Assembly (NCBI GenBank): GCA_905221605.1
Contig: CAJNDS010002232.1
Span: 483,113-547,112 of the forward strand
Length of the DNA stretch: 64,000 nucleotides
DNA from: Symbiodinium natans
Lineage: Eukaryota; Sar; Dinophyceae; Suessiales; Symbiodiniaceae
Direction: 5' to 3'
Under the pieces are notes generated by a model, which made no database searches, had not been told where the DNA came from, and saw nothing but the letters and a program-made list of their open reading frames with translations. This document shows positions 44,712-54,192 of this stretch, one piece after another. How positions within the stretch are numbered: the first letter of the stretch is position 1; each line of letters starts with the position of its first letter. A program made the position numbers and the translations under genes.

Positions 44712-45544
44712 GCGCTGCAGGAAGTGCACGGCCACCTACTGGTGTGCCGAGTGTCTCTCGCCTCAAACTTAAGAATAGCGGCAACACATGCTACATCAAC
44801 TCCGTCATAACTGCCGCCCTGTGGCAAGCACAACTCAGGCCGGGGAGCCGCATACCTGATGCTTGGCAGAAGGCACTTGCCAAAACGCACTGGGATGCAG
44901 CGATGTTTCTCCGCATGTACATGTTAGGCTGGGCGCAGCCTAACAGACAGCATGACGTGAGTGAATTCATACAGTTCATCATCCCTAAGCTGGCTTGGAC
45001 TGATAGTCTAGTTCACTGGGAGGCTAGGGTGGCGGTTGAGGAGGGGTGTACTACTGAAATCAGAGAGACAGCTGCACCACTGCTGCTTCTAGCAGCACCT
45101 GGAGGTATCCAAGACGGGGAGCTGGATGCCCTTATCCTTAACTGGCACCTGCAGGCCCAGCCGCGTGCACTGTGCACAGCCCCGACTCACATTTTCCTCG
45201 TACTGCCTAGATATACCACGAACAACGGTGTCACAAGGAAGACCCGTGTACCTATCACATTCAACAATCGCTGTGTCCACCTACCGATCTTCAGAAATGA
45301 AAGCAGCATAGCGTGTGATTGGCTTGCCTATGACCTCATCTCCATCATAGTGCATCTTGGAGAAACAGTTCTCACGGGGCACTACAGAACTGTTGGCTTA
45401 ATACCGGGCAGGACAGATGCCTGGTACATGGACGACGGTGTCACATCGGAAAGGCTTGCAACCATAAGCCCCGAAATCCAGTCCAACTGTTATGTGCTTG
45501 GCTGCATCCGCAGGCCCCCTGCTGGGGAAGGCGGATCGGCCTGA
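44712..45544 (+). CDS. Element B: ubiquitin-specific-protease (peptidase C19) domain
   Basis: The frame of ORF2 regains protein character here. LKNSGNTCYINSVITAALW is a full USP Cys box; the nucleophile is Cys1860 if counted from 39212. QHDVSEFIQFII matches the following QxDAxEF box. The His box is YDLISIIVHLGE, then TGHYRTV (His2057), then AWYMDDGV (Asp2074-2075), and the domain closes with NCYVLGCIR. These are the Cys, His and Asp motifs of C19 deubiquitinases in the right order, in a compact domain of about 260 residues without the usual zinc-ribbon insertion. The domain would cut ubiquitin or a ubiquitin-like protein, or process the element's own products (inference). Translation depends on read-through of the long ORF2 frame or on re-entry after ORF3. 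Confidence 0.8.
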
Positions 45545-46228
45545 CGATGAGAGCTTATTTTTCTCACAGAAGCGGGGGTGCACCCCCCTCTAGGGTGCAC
45601 GGGGGGGGACAGGCTAACAACCCTGTCTGGGCCTTTTAGTCTCTGTTCTTATGTACAGGGAAAGCACATGTGAAGCCGACCTTTCGGCCACAGCGCCCCA
45701 CTGCCAGCATCTCATGCCCAGATCGCCCGACTACGGAGTTTGAGCGATGAGAAAATGAGATGGCTATGCTCTCCCTGAGTGTTTTTGCTCTTCATCTTTA
45801 GTGTACCGAGTCCTTTTCAATTCAACCATGCCACCACATGCAGCCATGCGTTGTTCCATCAGCACGGGGGTGCCGTTCTTTCATCGGCCCCCCGGACATT
45901 TGCGGCACATGCGTGCCCACACCGTTTAGCCCTGTGAGTGAGCGAACTGTGAGACCGGCCGTAGTATAGTATCTCCTGTACATACACTGTATATTTGAGC
46001 TTGTGAGTGCGCGTTTCTTTCCTGTTTACGGTAGGTCCAGGTAGGCTCTGTTGCGCTTGAGACCGTTTTGCCTGCAGTCTAGTTGAACTCCGGCTCCTGC
46101 AGGACGTCTCTTGCTGTCCATACCCGAAGCTGTTAACCGCCGCCACAGAGCGGCCGTGACATATGTCATGAACTACAGCTAGCTAGTAGGTCAGACCAGA
46201 CCGCTGCGGAATCGAGTTCGAGTTCGAG
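45545..46228 (+). other. Element B 3' untranslated region and conserved 3' end
   Basis: Two copies of the recurrent hairpin lie at 45670-45691 and 45866-45893. The last 170 bases (about 46060-46228) are conserved in elements A (35590-35749) and C (49270-49428). They contain another hairpin, GCCGCC(A/G)C.GAGCGGC, and the block GCTAGCTAGTAGGTCAGACC. This is the likely recognition signal for the reverse transcriptase. Confidence 0.8.
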
Positions 46229-46241
46229 TGAAGCCCATCGT
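46229..46241. other. Target-site duplication, element B, 3' copy
   Basis: TGAAGCCCATCGT, identical to 35847-35859. Confidence 0.95.
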
Positions 46242-47321
46242 CTGAGCATTGGTTGCAAATGGGGGCCGTTTTCCAACCCCCTCAGCTTCCTTTAAGCCGT
46301 GCAAAGCCTGCTTTAAACCTATAAGTTCTGTTGAAACCCATCGTGTGAGCATTGTGTTTGCAAATGGGGCCCCCAAACCCCCGCTTTTTGACCGTGCAAA
46401 GTGTGCTTCAAAGCTGTCGAAACCCATCGTGTGAACATTGTAGTTGCGAAAGGAGGGGGGGGGGGCTGCGTCCCCCCCAACCCCCGGCTTCTTTTAAACC
46501 GCGCAAAGCGTGCTTCAAAGTCGTTGAGACTCATCATGTGAGCGTTGCGCTTTCAAATGAGGGGAGCTGCGCCCCCCCCCCCAACCCCCCCGCTTCTTTT
46601 AAGCCGTGCAAAGTGTGCTTCAATTCGAATGAATGTTGTTGGCGCCATCGTGTGAGTGTGAGCATTGTGGTTGCAAATAGGGCTTCATTTCTTATGAATC
46701 TTGTTGAAACCCATCGTCTAAGCGTTGGTTGCAAATGGGGGGGCTGCCTTTTGCCAACCCAACCGCTTCCTTTAAGCCGTGCAAAGCCTGCTTCAAAGCC
46801 TATGCATCTTGTTGAAACCCATCATGTCAAATGGGGGGGCTGCGCCCCCCCCCTGCCAACCCCCAGGTTTTTTTTTTTACGTGCAAAGTGTGCTTCGAAG
46901 CATATGAATGTTGACGAAACCCATCGTGTGAGCATTGATTTTAGTTGCGAAAAAAGGGGGGGCTGCGCCCCCCCAACCCCCCCGCATTGAATAAACAGTG
47001 CAAATCATGTTTCAAAGCCTATGAATCTTGTTGAAACCCATCGTGTGAGCATTGTGGTTGCCAGTGGGGGGGCTGCGCCCCCCGCCAACCCCTCCGCTTC
47101 TGTTAAGCCGTGCAAAGCGTGCTTCAAAACCCCCGCGTTTTTTTTTCTCTCAAACCGTGCAAAGTGTGAATGTTGTTGCAACCCATCGGGGTGCGGCCCC
47201 CCTCAACCCCCGCTTCTTTTAAGCCGTGCAAAGCGTGCTTCAAATCTGAAGAAACTTGTTCCCCAACCCCCCTGCTTGATTGAAGCCGTGCAAAGCATGC
47301 TTCAAAGCCTATGAATCTTGT

Positions 47322-47334
47322 TGAAACCCATCCT
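47322..47334. other. Target-site duplication, element C, 5' copy
   Basis: TGAAACCCATCCT; identical to 49429-49441. Confidence 0.9.
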
Positions 47335-49428
47335 AAGCTTCTCGGCTCGGACCACATGTTTCTTTTGGTAGGGGGTCAACCGGGTTCGAGGCCAAACAGG
47401 TTCTCTGTTCAACTGGACCCCCTCCGGACGCTGTAGTTCTTGCTTTTGCACATGGTTTCTCAATACTGAGCCTGGGGAAGCCGCACTTCGGCACCCATTC
47501 ACAGATGCATTCACAGATGCAATGACGATGGCGATATGTCAGAGACCCGTGCATTCAGGTTGTCCTCGGTGCACTCACTGGCCTTCATGGATCTGGTGTG
47601 GTATTTGCATGGCATTCTGCTACTGGATGTTTTTTGGAGACGCCTTTGCCACTTGATGAGCTGGTTGCGCAAACGCAGTTAGCCCCACGGTTGGGAGATA
47701 CACGAGTGACACCTTCAAGCATCCTCACTGCAGGTCCGCTCTTCTTTATTTTACGAGCCGTGCCGGTCCCAAGTCCGGCAACCAGCATTGGATGGGCCAC
47801 TGAAGACAGGCCAAAAGTATTGCTGGTAGAAGTGAGGGTTGCTGCAGATTCCAGTGCTGCAGCGGGAGCCAATCAGGTTCGTGATCACCTGGGCTTCATG
47901 TGTGGGCGAAGATACTGGCCAGGCATTATGCACGCACCAACGCTTCGGGGCGGACTGCAAGGTACAGTGTTTTCACTGCCAGCGAGCTCGCGCCTATGCT
48001 CAGTGCTTGGTTTATTTATTTCGTATTTGCTTTTGTTATTCATGTTGTATGACTATTCATTGCCACTTACGGTTGCCAGGCTTTGCGGCAATCAGGCATT
48101 TTGGGATGAATGTATGGCCACTTGTGGTTGTCAGGCTTTACGGCAACCAGGCCTATGGGCAGGGCGCCGTCTTCGGCCCCTACATTGTGCTGCTACAGTT
48201 TGTCTCTATGCAGATGAATTCGTTTTTGCTGAGGCGACGTCTGGGACTGCTCTGATTTCACCTTCGGTTGCAACAGCTGGAAGGATATGTGACGACATTC
48301 GTTGTGGACAGTTCGTTCCTGTTTCCCACCTAGCCCTTCTGGGAGTTCGTGGGTCGGCCCATGGCGAGTTTTCGGGCAATGAGGCAACTTGCGCGATGCG
48401 TAGTACCAGACTCTCCATGGAGGTCCTCAACTGTCTGCCCTATGAGTTTGGATCATCGTTAAGCTGACCATTTTTGACACAGTTCTTTGCTTGTACAATG
48501 CATGTGCTGGAGCAGTACCGCACACTCACCCCATACTTGCTTGGTTTTTCTTGGCCACTTGCGATTGCCAGGCTTCACGGCAACCTGGCCTGTGGGGGGG
48601 GGCCATATTATCGGCCCTTCTATTCAATATGCTGCTGCTATTTTTTTATTTTCTTATCTGGTGGGTGCATTGGGCTTCCTCAACGTGATGGTCCCCTACG
48701 CTGTGTACCTGCCGCTGAGGTGTTCTTGGGATTGCTCTGATGGTTCTCTTTCCTCGTGGGGTGCTTCTGCTAGCTTTCTCTCGTGGAGGCTGCCGCTTTG
48801 GCCAAGCTTGTGTGGGCAGGACGACAGAACGATGTGCCAATGTGTCTGTCATCGGTGGCTACGCTGCCCAAAAGCAGTGGTTCCAGAATAGTTGGCGGTA
48901 CGCATGGAGGCTTGTTGTGGACTCCGTTTCACTTGAAATTGGCCTGTGGAGTGCATTTCGATGCTCTAGTGGACTCTGAGTCCGTCCCTCCATGGAGGTC
49001 CTCAACTGACTGCTTTTCATGAGTGAGATCCATCATTGAGCTGACCATTTTGTAGCTCAGTGCTGAAGTTGTACAGTGTACAGGGCTTGCGCAGCACTTG
49101 TCCCGGGGTTGCCGTTTCCGGCCCCCTGCCCAAGGCAGAGTGGCGTGATGTGTTTTTGCTTTCTTCGTTTTGACAATTCATTCACTGTTCAGCTGAGCTG
49201 TCACAGTCTACTCCCTAGTTAGTAAGAGCGAGAACGCTAGGTTGAGCGACTGTGAGCGCTGGAGACCCTGTACTGCACAGTTTGTTGAACTTCGGTTCCT
49301 GTGCAGTTGCCTTGCATGTCCATACCCGAAGCTGTTAATCGCCGCCGCTGAGCGGCCGTGACACATGTCATGAGGTACCGCTAGCTAGTAGGTCAGACCA
49401 GACCGCTGCGGAATCGAGTCGAGTCGAG
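47335..49428 (+). mobile_element. Non-autonomous LINE relative, element C (2094 bp)
   Basis: It is nearly identical to element A over its whole length, with the same first base after the target duplication and the same 3' end. Differences are single-base changes and small indels: an 11-bp duplication at about 47505, one extra T near 47632, and deletions near 47790, 48257, 48399 and 48810. High identity with a private target duplication means A and C inserted separately and recently, from one source. A frame of 289 codons (47598-48467) parallels that in A, but it starts only after the frameshifting T. Confidence 0.85.
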
Positions 49429-49441
49429 TGAAACCCATCCT
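49429..49441. other. Target-site duplication, element C, 3' copy
   Basis: TGAAACCCATCCT. The bases after it (TAGATAATAAG) are not minisatellite, so this unit was the array's last. Confidence 0.9.
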
Positions 49442-49800
49442 TAGATAATAAGAAATCTTACGAAAAGTGGTATGAATCCATGAAAATGTACAGGGAATGT
49501 AGCCAAAAACCAAGAAAAATAAACCAAAACAAGAATGATTAAGAAATACTACGAAAAGTAGTCTGAGTCTTTTGAAAATATGGACGGAACGTAGCTTTTC
49601 CCGACGTAAAACCAAGAGAACGAAGATAAGAACTCCTACAAAAAGTAGTATGAATCCTATGAAAATATGGAGGGAATGTAGCTTTTCAAGGAAAAACCAA
49701 GAAAACTCACACCAAAAAAAGAGAATTAATCGGACATCCTACGAAAAATAGTATGAATCGAAAACCCAGAAAACGACCCCCCCCCCAAAAAAAAAAAAAG
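49442..49800 (+). repeat. AT-rich tandem repeat, about 90-bp unit
   Basis: Four units share TACGAAAAGTAGTATGAATCC, TGAAAATATGGA.GGAATGTAG, and ACCAAGAAAA. Confidence 0.8.
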
Positions 49801-50767
49801 CAACACCTTCAAAACAAAAGGCCCTTGGGAATGCGCGCGGCACCTAGGCGAGAGCGACAGGGCCACGCGGAAGCATCGAGGGGGTCGTCATTCACGAATT
49901 GGAATGCGCACGGGGCCTAAGCCAAAAGCCCCAACCAAAAAAAACAATTCCCAGAAGAAAGCAAAACAATTTCTTATGTAATTCCGCGCCCATAGGTGTC
50001 TTTGCAGCTTTTATCATTGCCTGGCAGGTTCTGGGCAGATTCGTGTCGAGTTTTGCGTGTCCAAAACAATTTGAGGTTGTCGTATGTTGTCGTGGTTAGG
50101 CGACACTCAAGAATCTAGCTGTGAGTAGCCAGCAAGCAGCGACGTGCAAAGTGAGTGTCTTTTGCCATGCATGTTGCATGGCTTCCCTGTTCCCTCAACA
50201 GCTTGTGCGCTCCAAGGCTTTTTACATAGGTTGAGCAATTGCGCCCCGAGCAACCTCAAGGCACTCTTGGCATACTGGCTGTCGAAATGTTTCTTTATCA
50301 TGACACCCCTTGCCTGTCATGCTGCAAGCAGCAGGTTCAAGCAGATTGCGTGCTGTGTCAGGTTTCGGATCTTGCGCGGCGCGGCCGCGGGCTTGGTGAA
50401 GGCTAAGAATCGTCACCCTGCCGTGGATGTGTGGGTAGCAGAAGCCTTGTCTTCCACAGAACAAGCACGCATGTGGCACCAACAAAATCATTGCCAGATA
50501 TTCGCGTGGTAGTTTTCTCAGGGCTTAGCGCGCAAGGCTTTTCAGCCCAAGGCCCAAAGATTTCAAAGGGCTGTTCGCTCAGCCGGAACATGGCTTCATG
50601 CGCCAGCCGCGCAGTGCTGGAAGTCGTCGCAGCCCCAGGTGACAGCACTCAATGGAAAAAGGGCACAGTGAAAGTATACCTCATAGATGCTACGTGCTTT
50701 CTGTGTGGCATCTCTTGGAGCATTGTGTGCCCCAAGCAGTTCCAGTAGCGTTGCAATTTAGACCAAG
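49801..50767. other. No confirmed gene; upstream region of the SWEET gene
   Basis: Open frames at 50144-50512 and 50431-50748 have ordinary composition but no domain. Part of this may be 5' untranslated sequence. An in-frame TAG at 50759-50761 stands before the SWEET ATG. Confidence 0.4.
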
Positions 50768-52094
50768 ATGTCAGCATCAGAGCTGGCATTGATCCATGGA
50801 ACGGGCTGTGTCGGTGCGGTGTTGAGCATTGGCATGGCATTGGTGCCGCTCAGAGAGATGATCCGTGCCAGGGCAGTTGGAAGCTTGAACGGCTTTGACA
50901 CAAGGCAGCTGCCAGTTCAATTCGTGAACTTCTACATTTGGGCGGTGTGGGCCGTGCAAGTTGGGGACATTTGGGTCTTCCTGGCTTCGAGCCCCTCCGC
51001 GGCAGTTTGCCTTTTCAACATCACCAGCGCCATCGCATTGCTCTCGCAGCCTGGATGATATGGGTCCAGCAGCGTTCGTTTTAAGGTGTTCTGTGAACAC
51101 ACTTGGGGCGATGAGTAAGGGCATAGCAACACCCGAGGCAGGAGGAGGGTGCCGTCAGCCAGTTGTGCAAACCATTCGACGGTGCCTTCTTCCGACGCAG
51201 TCCATCCAGAGCCTGGGCCCTTGCTGGGAAAGAGTTGTTTTTGCGTAGCAAGCCTCAGCCCAAGCCTTGGTGCGCGAAGCCGGACAGTCGCGGTCTCCAG
51301 GGAGGTAAGCACTCTAGTACGACACCCGGGCCCCCCCCCCCCAAACAAAACAAACGCCCTAGACCCTAAACCCCCAAACCCTAACCCCTAAACGCCCAGC
51401 CCCAAACCCTGAACCCCTGAACCCCTAAACCCTAGGGGCCTGGCACGATGCCAGCAGAGAGCAGCGCGGCAAAACGGTGCGAAAGCTGGAGCTGCAGACT
51501 GTGGGAGGATTCCTTGCGGTGTCTTTCATCAGCTGCTTCTTGGGCAAGTGGGAGCTCGCGGGCCTGGAAGTCGTCAGCGATCTCTTCCCCGTGTCGCTCA
51601 GGGAAGAGGTCTTGGGCAGCTTGGCATCAATGGCGGCCTTCGTCGCGTATTGCCGGCCCATTATGCGCCTGTATACCTATTGCTGTCGACGGGATGCCTC
51701 GCCGATCCTCTTGCCTCTGGTCTTGATGGTGCTACTCAGCAATACCTTGTGGACCATCTATGGCGTCAGCACTCTCAACCCCTGGGTCTATGTCCCCAAT
51801 GGTTCGGGGGCCTTGGTGTGCATCATGCAAGTCCTAGTGCGGCTCATCTTCCCGGGACGCGCGGATCGGCTTGAAGGCCTGGACAAAGCCGGCCAAGCCA
51901 AAGACCTGGAGGCGAACTCCCTGGATGCCCAGCATGGCGCACCTCTGCGCCTGTCTTCCCAGCAAAGTATCCACGAAGACTACTTGCTTTGGCAGAAGGA
52001 CTACTACAGATGGCGGTCTATGGCCAGAACCTCAAACACGCCATCGACGACGCTGCTAGACTGTGTGTTTTTGGAAGCAGCTTTCGGGTTGTAG
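50768..52094 (+). CDS. SWEET-family (MtN3/saliva) sugar transporter
   Basis: It is a membrane protein that lets sugars pass down their gradient. Exon 1 (50768-51053) encodes the first three-helix bundle: GCVGAVLSIGMALVPL, NFYIWAVWAVQVGD and a third helix to about residue 95. The second exon (51436 onward) encodes the linker helix (TVGGFLAVSFISCFLG) and the second bundle (LGSLASMAAFVAYCRPIMRL, NTLWTIYGVSTLNPWVYVPN, GALVCIMQVLVRLIFP), then a hydrophilic tail. The bundles carry the family's N-x-x-W-x-x-Y/Q-G and PN features, though the first SPL is VPL. A 382-bp intron with GA-AG borders (51054-51435) joins them in phase 1. An in-frame TAG precedes the ATG. The exact C-terminus after about 52000 is uncertain. 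Confidence 0.8.
51054..51435 (+). other. Predicted GA-AG intron of the SWEET gene
   Basis: Donor CCTG/GATGAT and acceptor CCCTAG/GGG keep the frame across the two helix bundles. A canonical GT donor that does so was not seen near the end of exon 1. GA donors are known in dinoflagellates. Confidence 0.55.
51355..51436 (-). repeat. Degenerate telomere-like array inside the SWEET intron
   Basis: CCCTAAA/CCCCTAA/CCCTGAA units, ending with the CCCTAG that forms the predicted splice acceptor. Confidence 0.85.
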
Positions 52095-52720
52095 ATGGTA
52101 AGATGGCACACGGCATACATGCTAAGAGATCTCAAAGAGATGGGCTCCAAAATGGCCCCAAGTTTTTCAGCCGAGGTCAAGGGATGAGGACGCAGTGGAA
52201 AGCGCGGAAAGTGAGGATGGCCAGCTGCTGCCCAACCAGGCTTCAAAGCAGTGATTTAAGGAAGCCTCAGGCGGGATCCGGGTACTTCGGGTTGTTTTGT
52301 TTGAAGACATGCTTTAGCGGCTTCATTCATGGGGTTGCAAATAAAGGGACTTTCAAATTAGGTTTTGCGAACAGCCCTTGGGGCTCAAGGTTTTGGGCCT
52401 TGCAGCTTTTCTGGCCTGAGGCCAAGCTGCAGGGATCTGGGGGGGGGGGGGGGGCCGACCATGAGAGGGGACTTCACAAAAAGGGCCCTGTGGTAGCTCC
52501 CCCCTCAGCTGCTATCTTTACCCTTTTTTTTGGGTTATGGGTTCCCTTACAAAGGAAGCTCTTTTCAGTAGAATTTGTTCGTAGCTTGGTACAGAGGTGC
52601 CGAGCTCCATTTTGCGGCAGCTTTTGTCCGAAGTTGGACTTGCTGCCTTGCATGAAAGCCTCGTTAGCAAATCCAAGGCTTTGCCTTCCAGCAAAAGAGC
52701 TTACTTGCTTTGTCGGGTTT
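52095..52720. other. No gene recognised
   Basis: Contains a run of 14 G at 52441-52454. The long frame 51989-52729 overlaps the SWEET 3' end in another frame and has no domain. Confidence 0.5.
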
Positions 52721-53019
52721 ATGGTTTAGGGTTACGGGTTTAGGGTTTAGGGTTTAAGGTTTAGGGTTTGGAGTTTAGGGCAGAAGTAACCTCAGCTTCT
52801 AAAGCTTTGTTGCCCGAGAGAGGTGCTCCTTCGGCGTGCGCTGTCTCCGGACCTGGGCCGCGGACCCTTTGTGGCCCAAGGGTTAAGGGTTTAGAGTTTC
52901 GGGTTTAGGGTTTAGGGTTTAGGGTTTAGGGTTTAGGGTTTCGGGTTTAGGGTTTAGGGTTTAGGGTTCAGGGTTGAGGGTTTAGGGTTAAGGGTTTAGG
53001 GTTTAGGGTTTAGGGTTAA
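52721..53019 (+). repeat. Two telomere-like arrays
   Basis: 52721-52780 and 52884-53019, TTTAGGG with TTTCGGG/TTAAGGG variants, separated by 100 bp of unique sequence. Confidence 0.9.
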
Positions 53020-53954
53020 CCATCCCAAACATTTCAAGCGCCCTTCAGCCTTTTCAGGTTCTAGGATTGTGTCATCTAGCCAACAAGCTGTTTAAAATTA
53101 GTGTTTTCAACCTCGTCTCACGGACAGGTGCAAGAAGCTTGCATGGGAAAAGAGTGGTGCGCCGAGAACTTCGTGTCAATGCTTTTGCAAGTATTGCTTG
53201 TGGCTCCTCTGATCGTTGTCCCCGCTGGTGTCGCACTTTTCGATTGATGTTTCCTGAAATGCCTTTGTTTCCTAAGCCGTTAAAGCTTTAAGTCAGTTCT
53301 CAGGCTGCCTTACGCAATATAGGCTGGAAAGTATAAGGGACGGGGGCCTCGTGCGAATCCGCATGAGTTGTTTTCTCCATGTCACGATTAAGCAACACTC
53401 AACCATAGTAAGACATGTCAGGCTAGCCCCCTAAGCGGGGGGTCATCAACCCCTCACCGAGCTTAGGGTAGCGTCTCCCCTAGGCTCCTTCGTACGGGCA
53501 GCTTGAATCGACTTGATCATATTACGCCACGCCTTCTTCCAGTAGGCTTAGTGGTTCATGCAGCACTCGTCTGCCGACGACATCCCAAAAACAACCACGT
53601 AGCCGGCGCAGCCTTTTTCCGGCTTCGGGCACCAGAGGGATCCCAAAGTTGGACCCTTCTGGTAACGATGTCTCCACACCTGGGTAGCACTTGAACCCAA
53701 GCTATGGCTAAGTGGAAGAAAGCCTTGCCGACGAAGTCTCACACGACCCCGCTCCCTGGAGCTTCTCTGCCGCAACTCGATGGCTTGTGCCCTTCGTTTT
53801 TGTGTTTTTTTAATTTGTCGAGCTCGAACCCGAAGGAGGAGGGGTTTGAACAAAATATTCCACGCCCGGCCGAATGAAATCCCTACCTTCTCCAGTGCCT
53901 GGAGGCTCAATGGCTGAGCCCTTGTGGGCTTCAAGGGTCATAGAGTCTTCTGCT
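53020..53954. other. No gene recognised
   Basis: Short open frames only; the minus-strand frame 53548-53934 is Arg/Leu-rich without a domain. Confidence 0.5.
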
Positions 53955-54034
53955 TCCCTAAACCCTAAACCCTAAACCCTAAACCCTAAACCCTAAACCC
54001 TAAACCCTAAACCCTAAACCCTAAACCGCTAAAA
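53955..54034 (-). repeat. Telomere-like array (CCCTAAA)
   Basis: About eleven perfect CCCTAAA units. Confidence 0.95.
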
Positions 54035-54149
54035 CCCCCTGAGTCCTCCTGGCCAACTTGAGCCCAGGCCGATGAGCGGAAGAGCTTTATTTGGGCGGTC
54101 CAGAAGGTGCAGAAGCAGCAGGAGGCCGTGAACTGCAAGTCCTAGCCTT

Positions 54150-54192
54150 GTTTCGGGTTTAGGGTTTAGGGTTTAGGGTTTCGGGTTTCGGG
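54150..54192 (+). repeat. Short telomere-like array (TTTAGGG)
   Basis: TTTAGGG and TTTCGGG units in the orientation opposite to 53955-54034. Confidence 0.85.

Larger units (their letters stand above)
35860..46228 (+). mobile_element. Site-specific non-LTR retrotransposon, element B (10369 bp)
   Basis: It is bounded by a perfect 13-bp target duplication. It starts AAGCGTCTCGGCT and ends in three imperfect GAGTTC/GAGTC-type units (CGAGTTCGAGTTCGAG), a short repeat tail as in many LINEs. Coding content in order: a small basic ORF (36263-36898), an ORF with the N-terminal half of a KptA-like domain (37356-39122), a second frame with the other half, endonuclease, reverse transcriptase and zinc fingers (from 38987), a nested 284-codon ORF (43860-44711), and a USP-type protease (to 45544). 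It lacks LTRs. The target is a fixed position in a minisatellite unit. Some frame changes may be decay, but all enzyme domains retain key residues. Confidence 0.92.
46229..47334 (+). repeat. Target minisatellite array, about ten units
   Basis: Units of 65-145 bp (mean near 110) share GTGCAAAGCGTGCTTCAAAG, (C)CTATGAATCTTGTTG, AAACCCATCGTGTGAGCATTG, and a palindromic GGGGGGCTGCGCCCCCC core. CCCATC occurs near 46233, 46336, 46427, 46529, 46644, 46710, 46818, 46918, 47036, 47180 and 47327. Open frames through it are repeat artefacts. Confidence 0.9.
33775..49126. repeat. Recurrent hairpin motif GGGG..GCCG-loop-CGGCCCC
   Basis: Good copies lie at 33775-33797, 34453-34470, 35431-35452, 37190-37208, 37582-37602, 37835-37855, 39381-39403, 41699-41721, 43447-43465, 45670-45691, 45866-45893, 47474-47496, 48162-48180 and 49105-49126. 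Weaker copies lie at 34918-34940, 36616-36632, 39949-39971, 45524-45542 and 48592-48617, and an inside-out version at 38686-38707. Arms are conserved while the loop (about 2-9 bases) varies. Copies within reading frames encode short runs such as GAASSAPA and GAVFGPT. Confidence 0.85.

Noticed and set aside
46352-47314. Open frames (212 and 97 codons) through the minisatellite
   Set aside because: They repeat the unit and are interrupted by G/C runs; artefacts of the tandem repeat.
46229-47334. CRISPR array
   Set aside because: Unit and spacer lengths vary widely, the spacers are homopolymer-rich and related to each other, and the context is eukaryotic.
33636-49428. Elements A and C as long terminal repeats of one 16-kb LTR retrotransposon
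   Set aside because: Each copy has its own 13-bp target duplication, and so has the element between them. Termini lack TG..CA, and the enclosed enzymes are LINE-type (endonuclease plus RT, no integrase).
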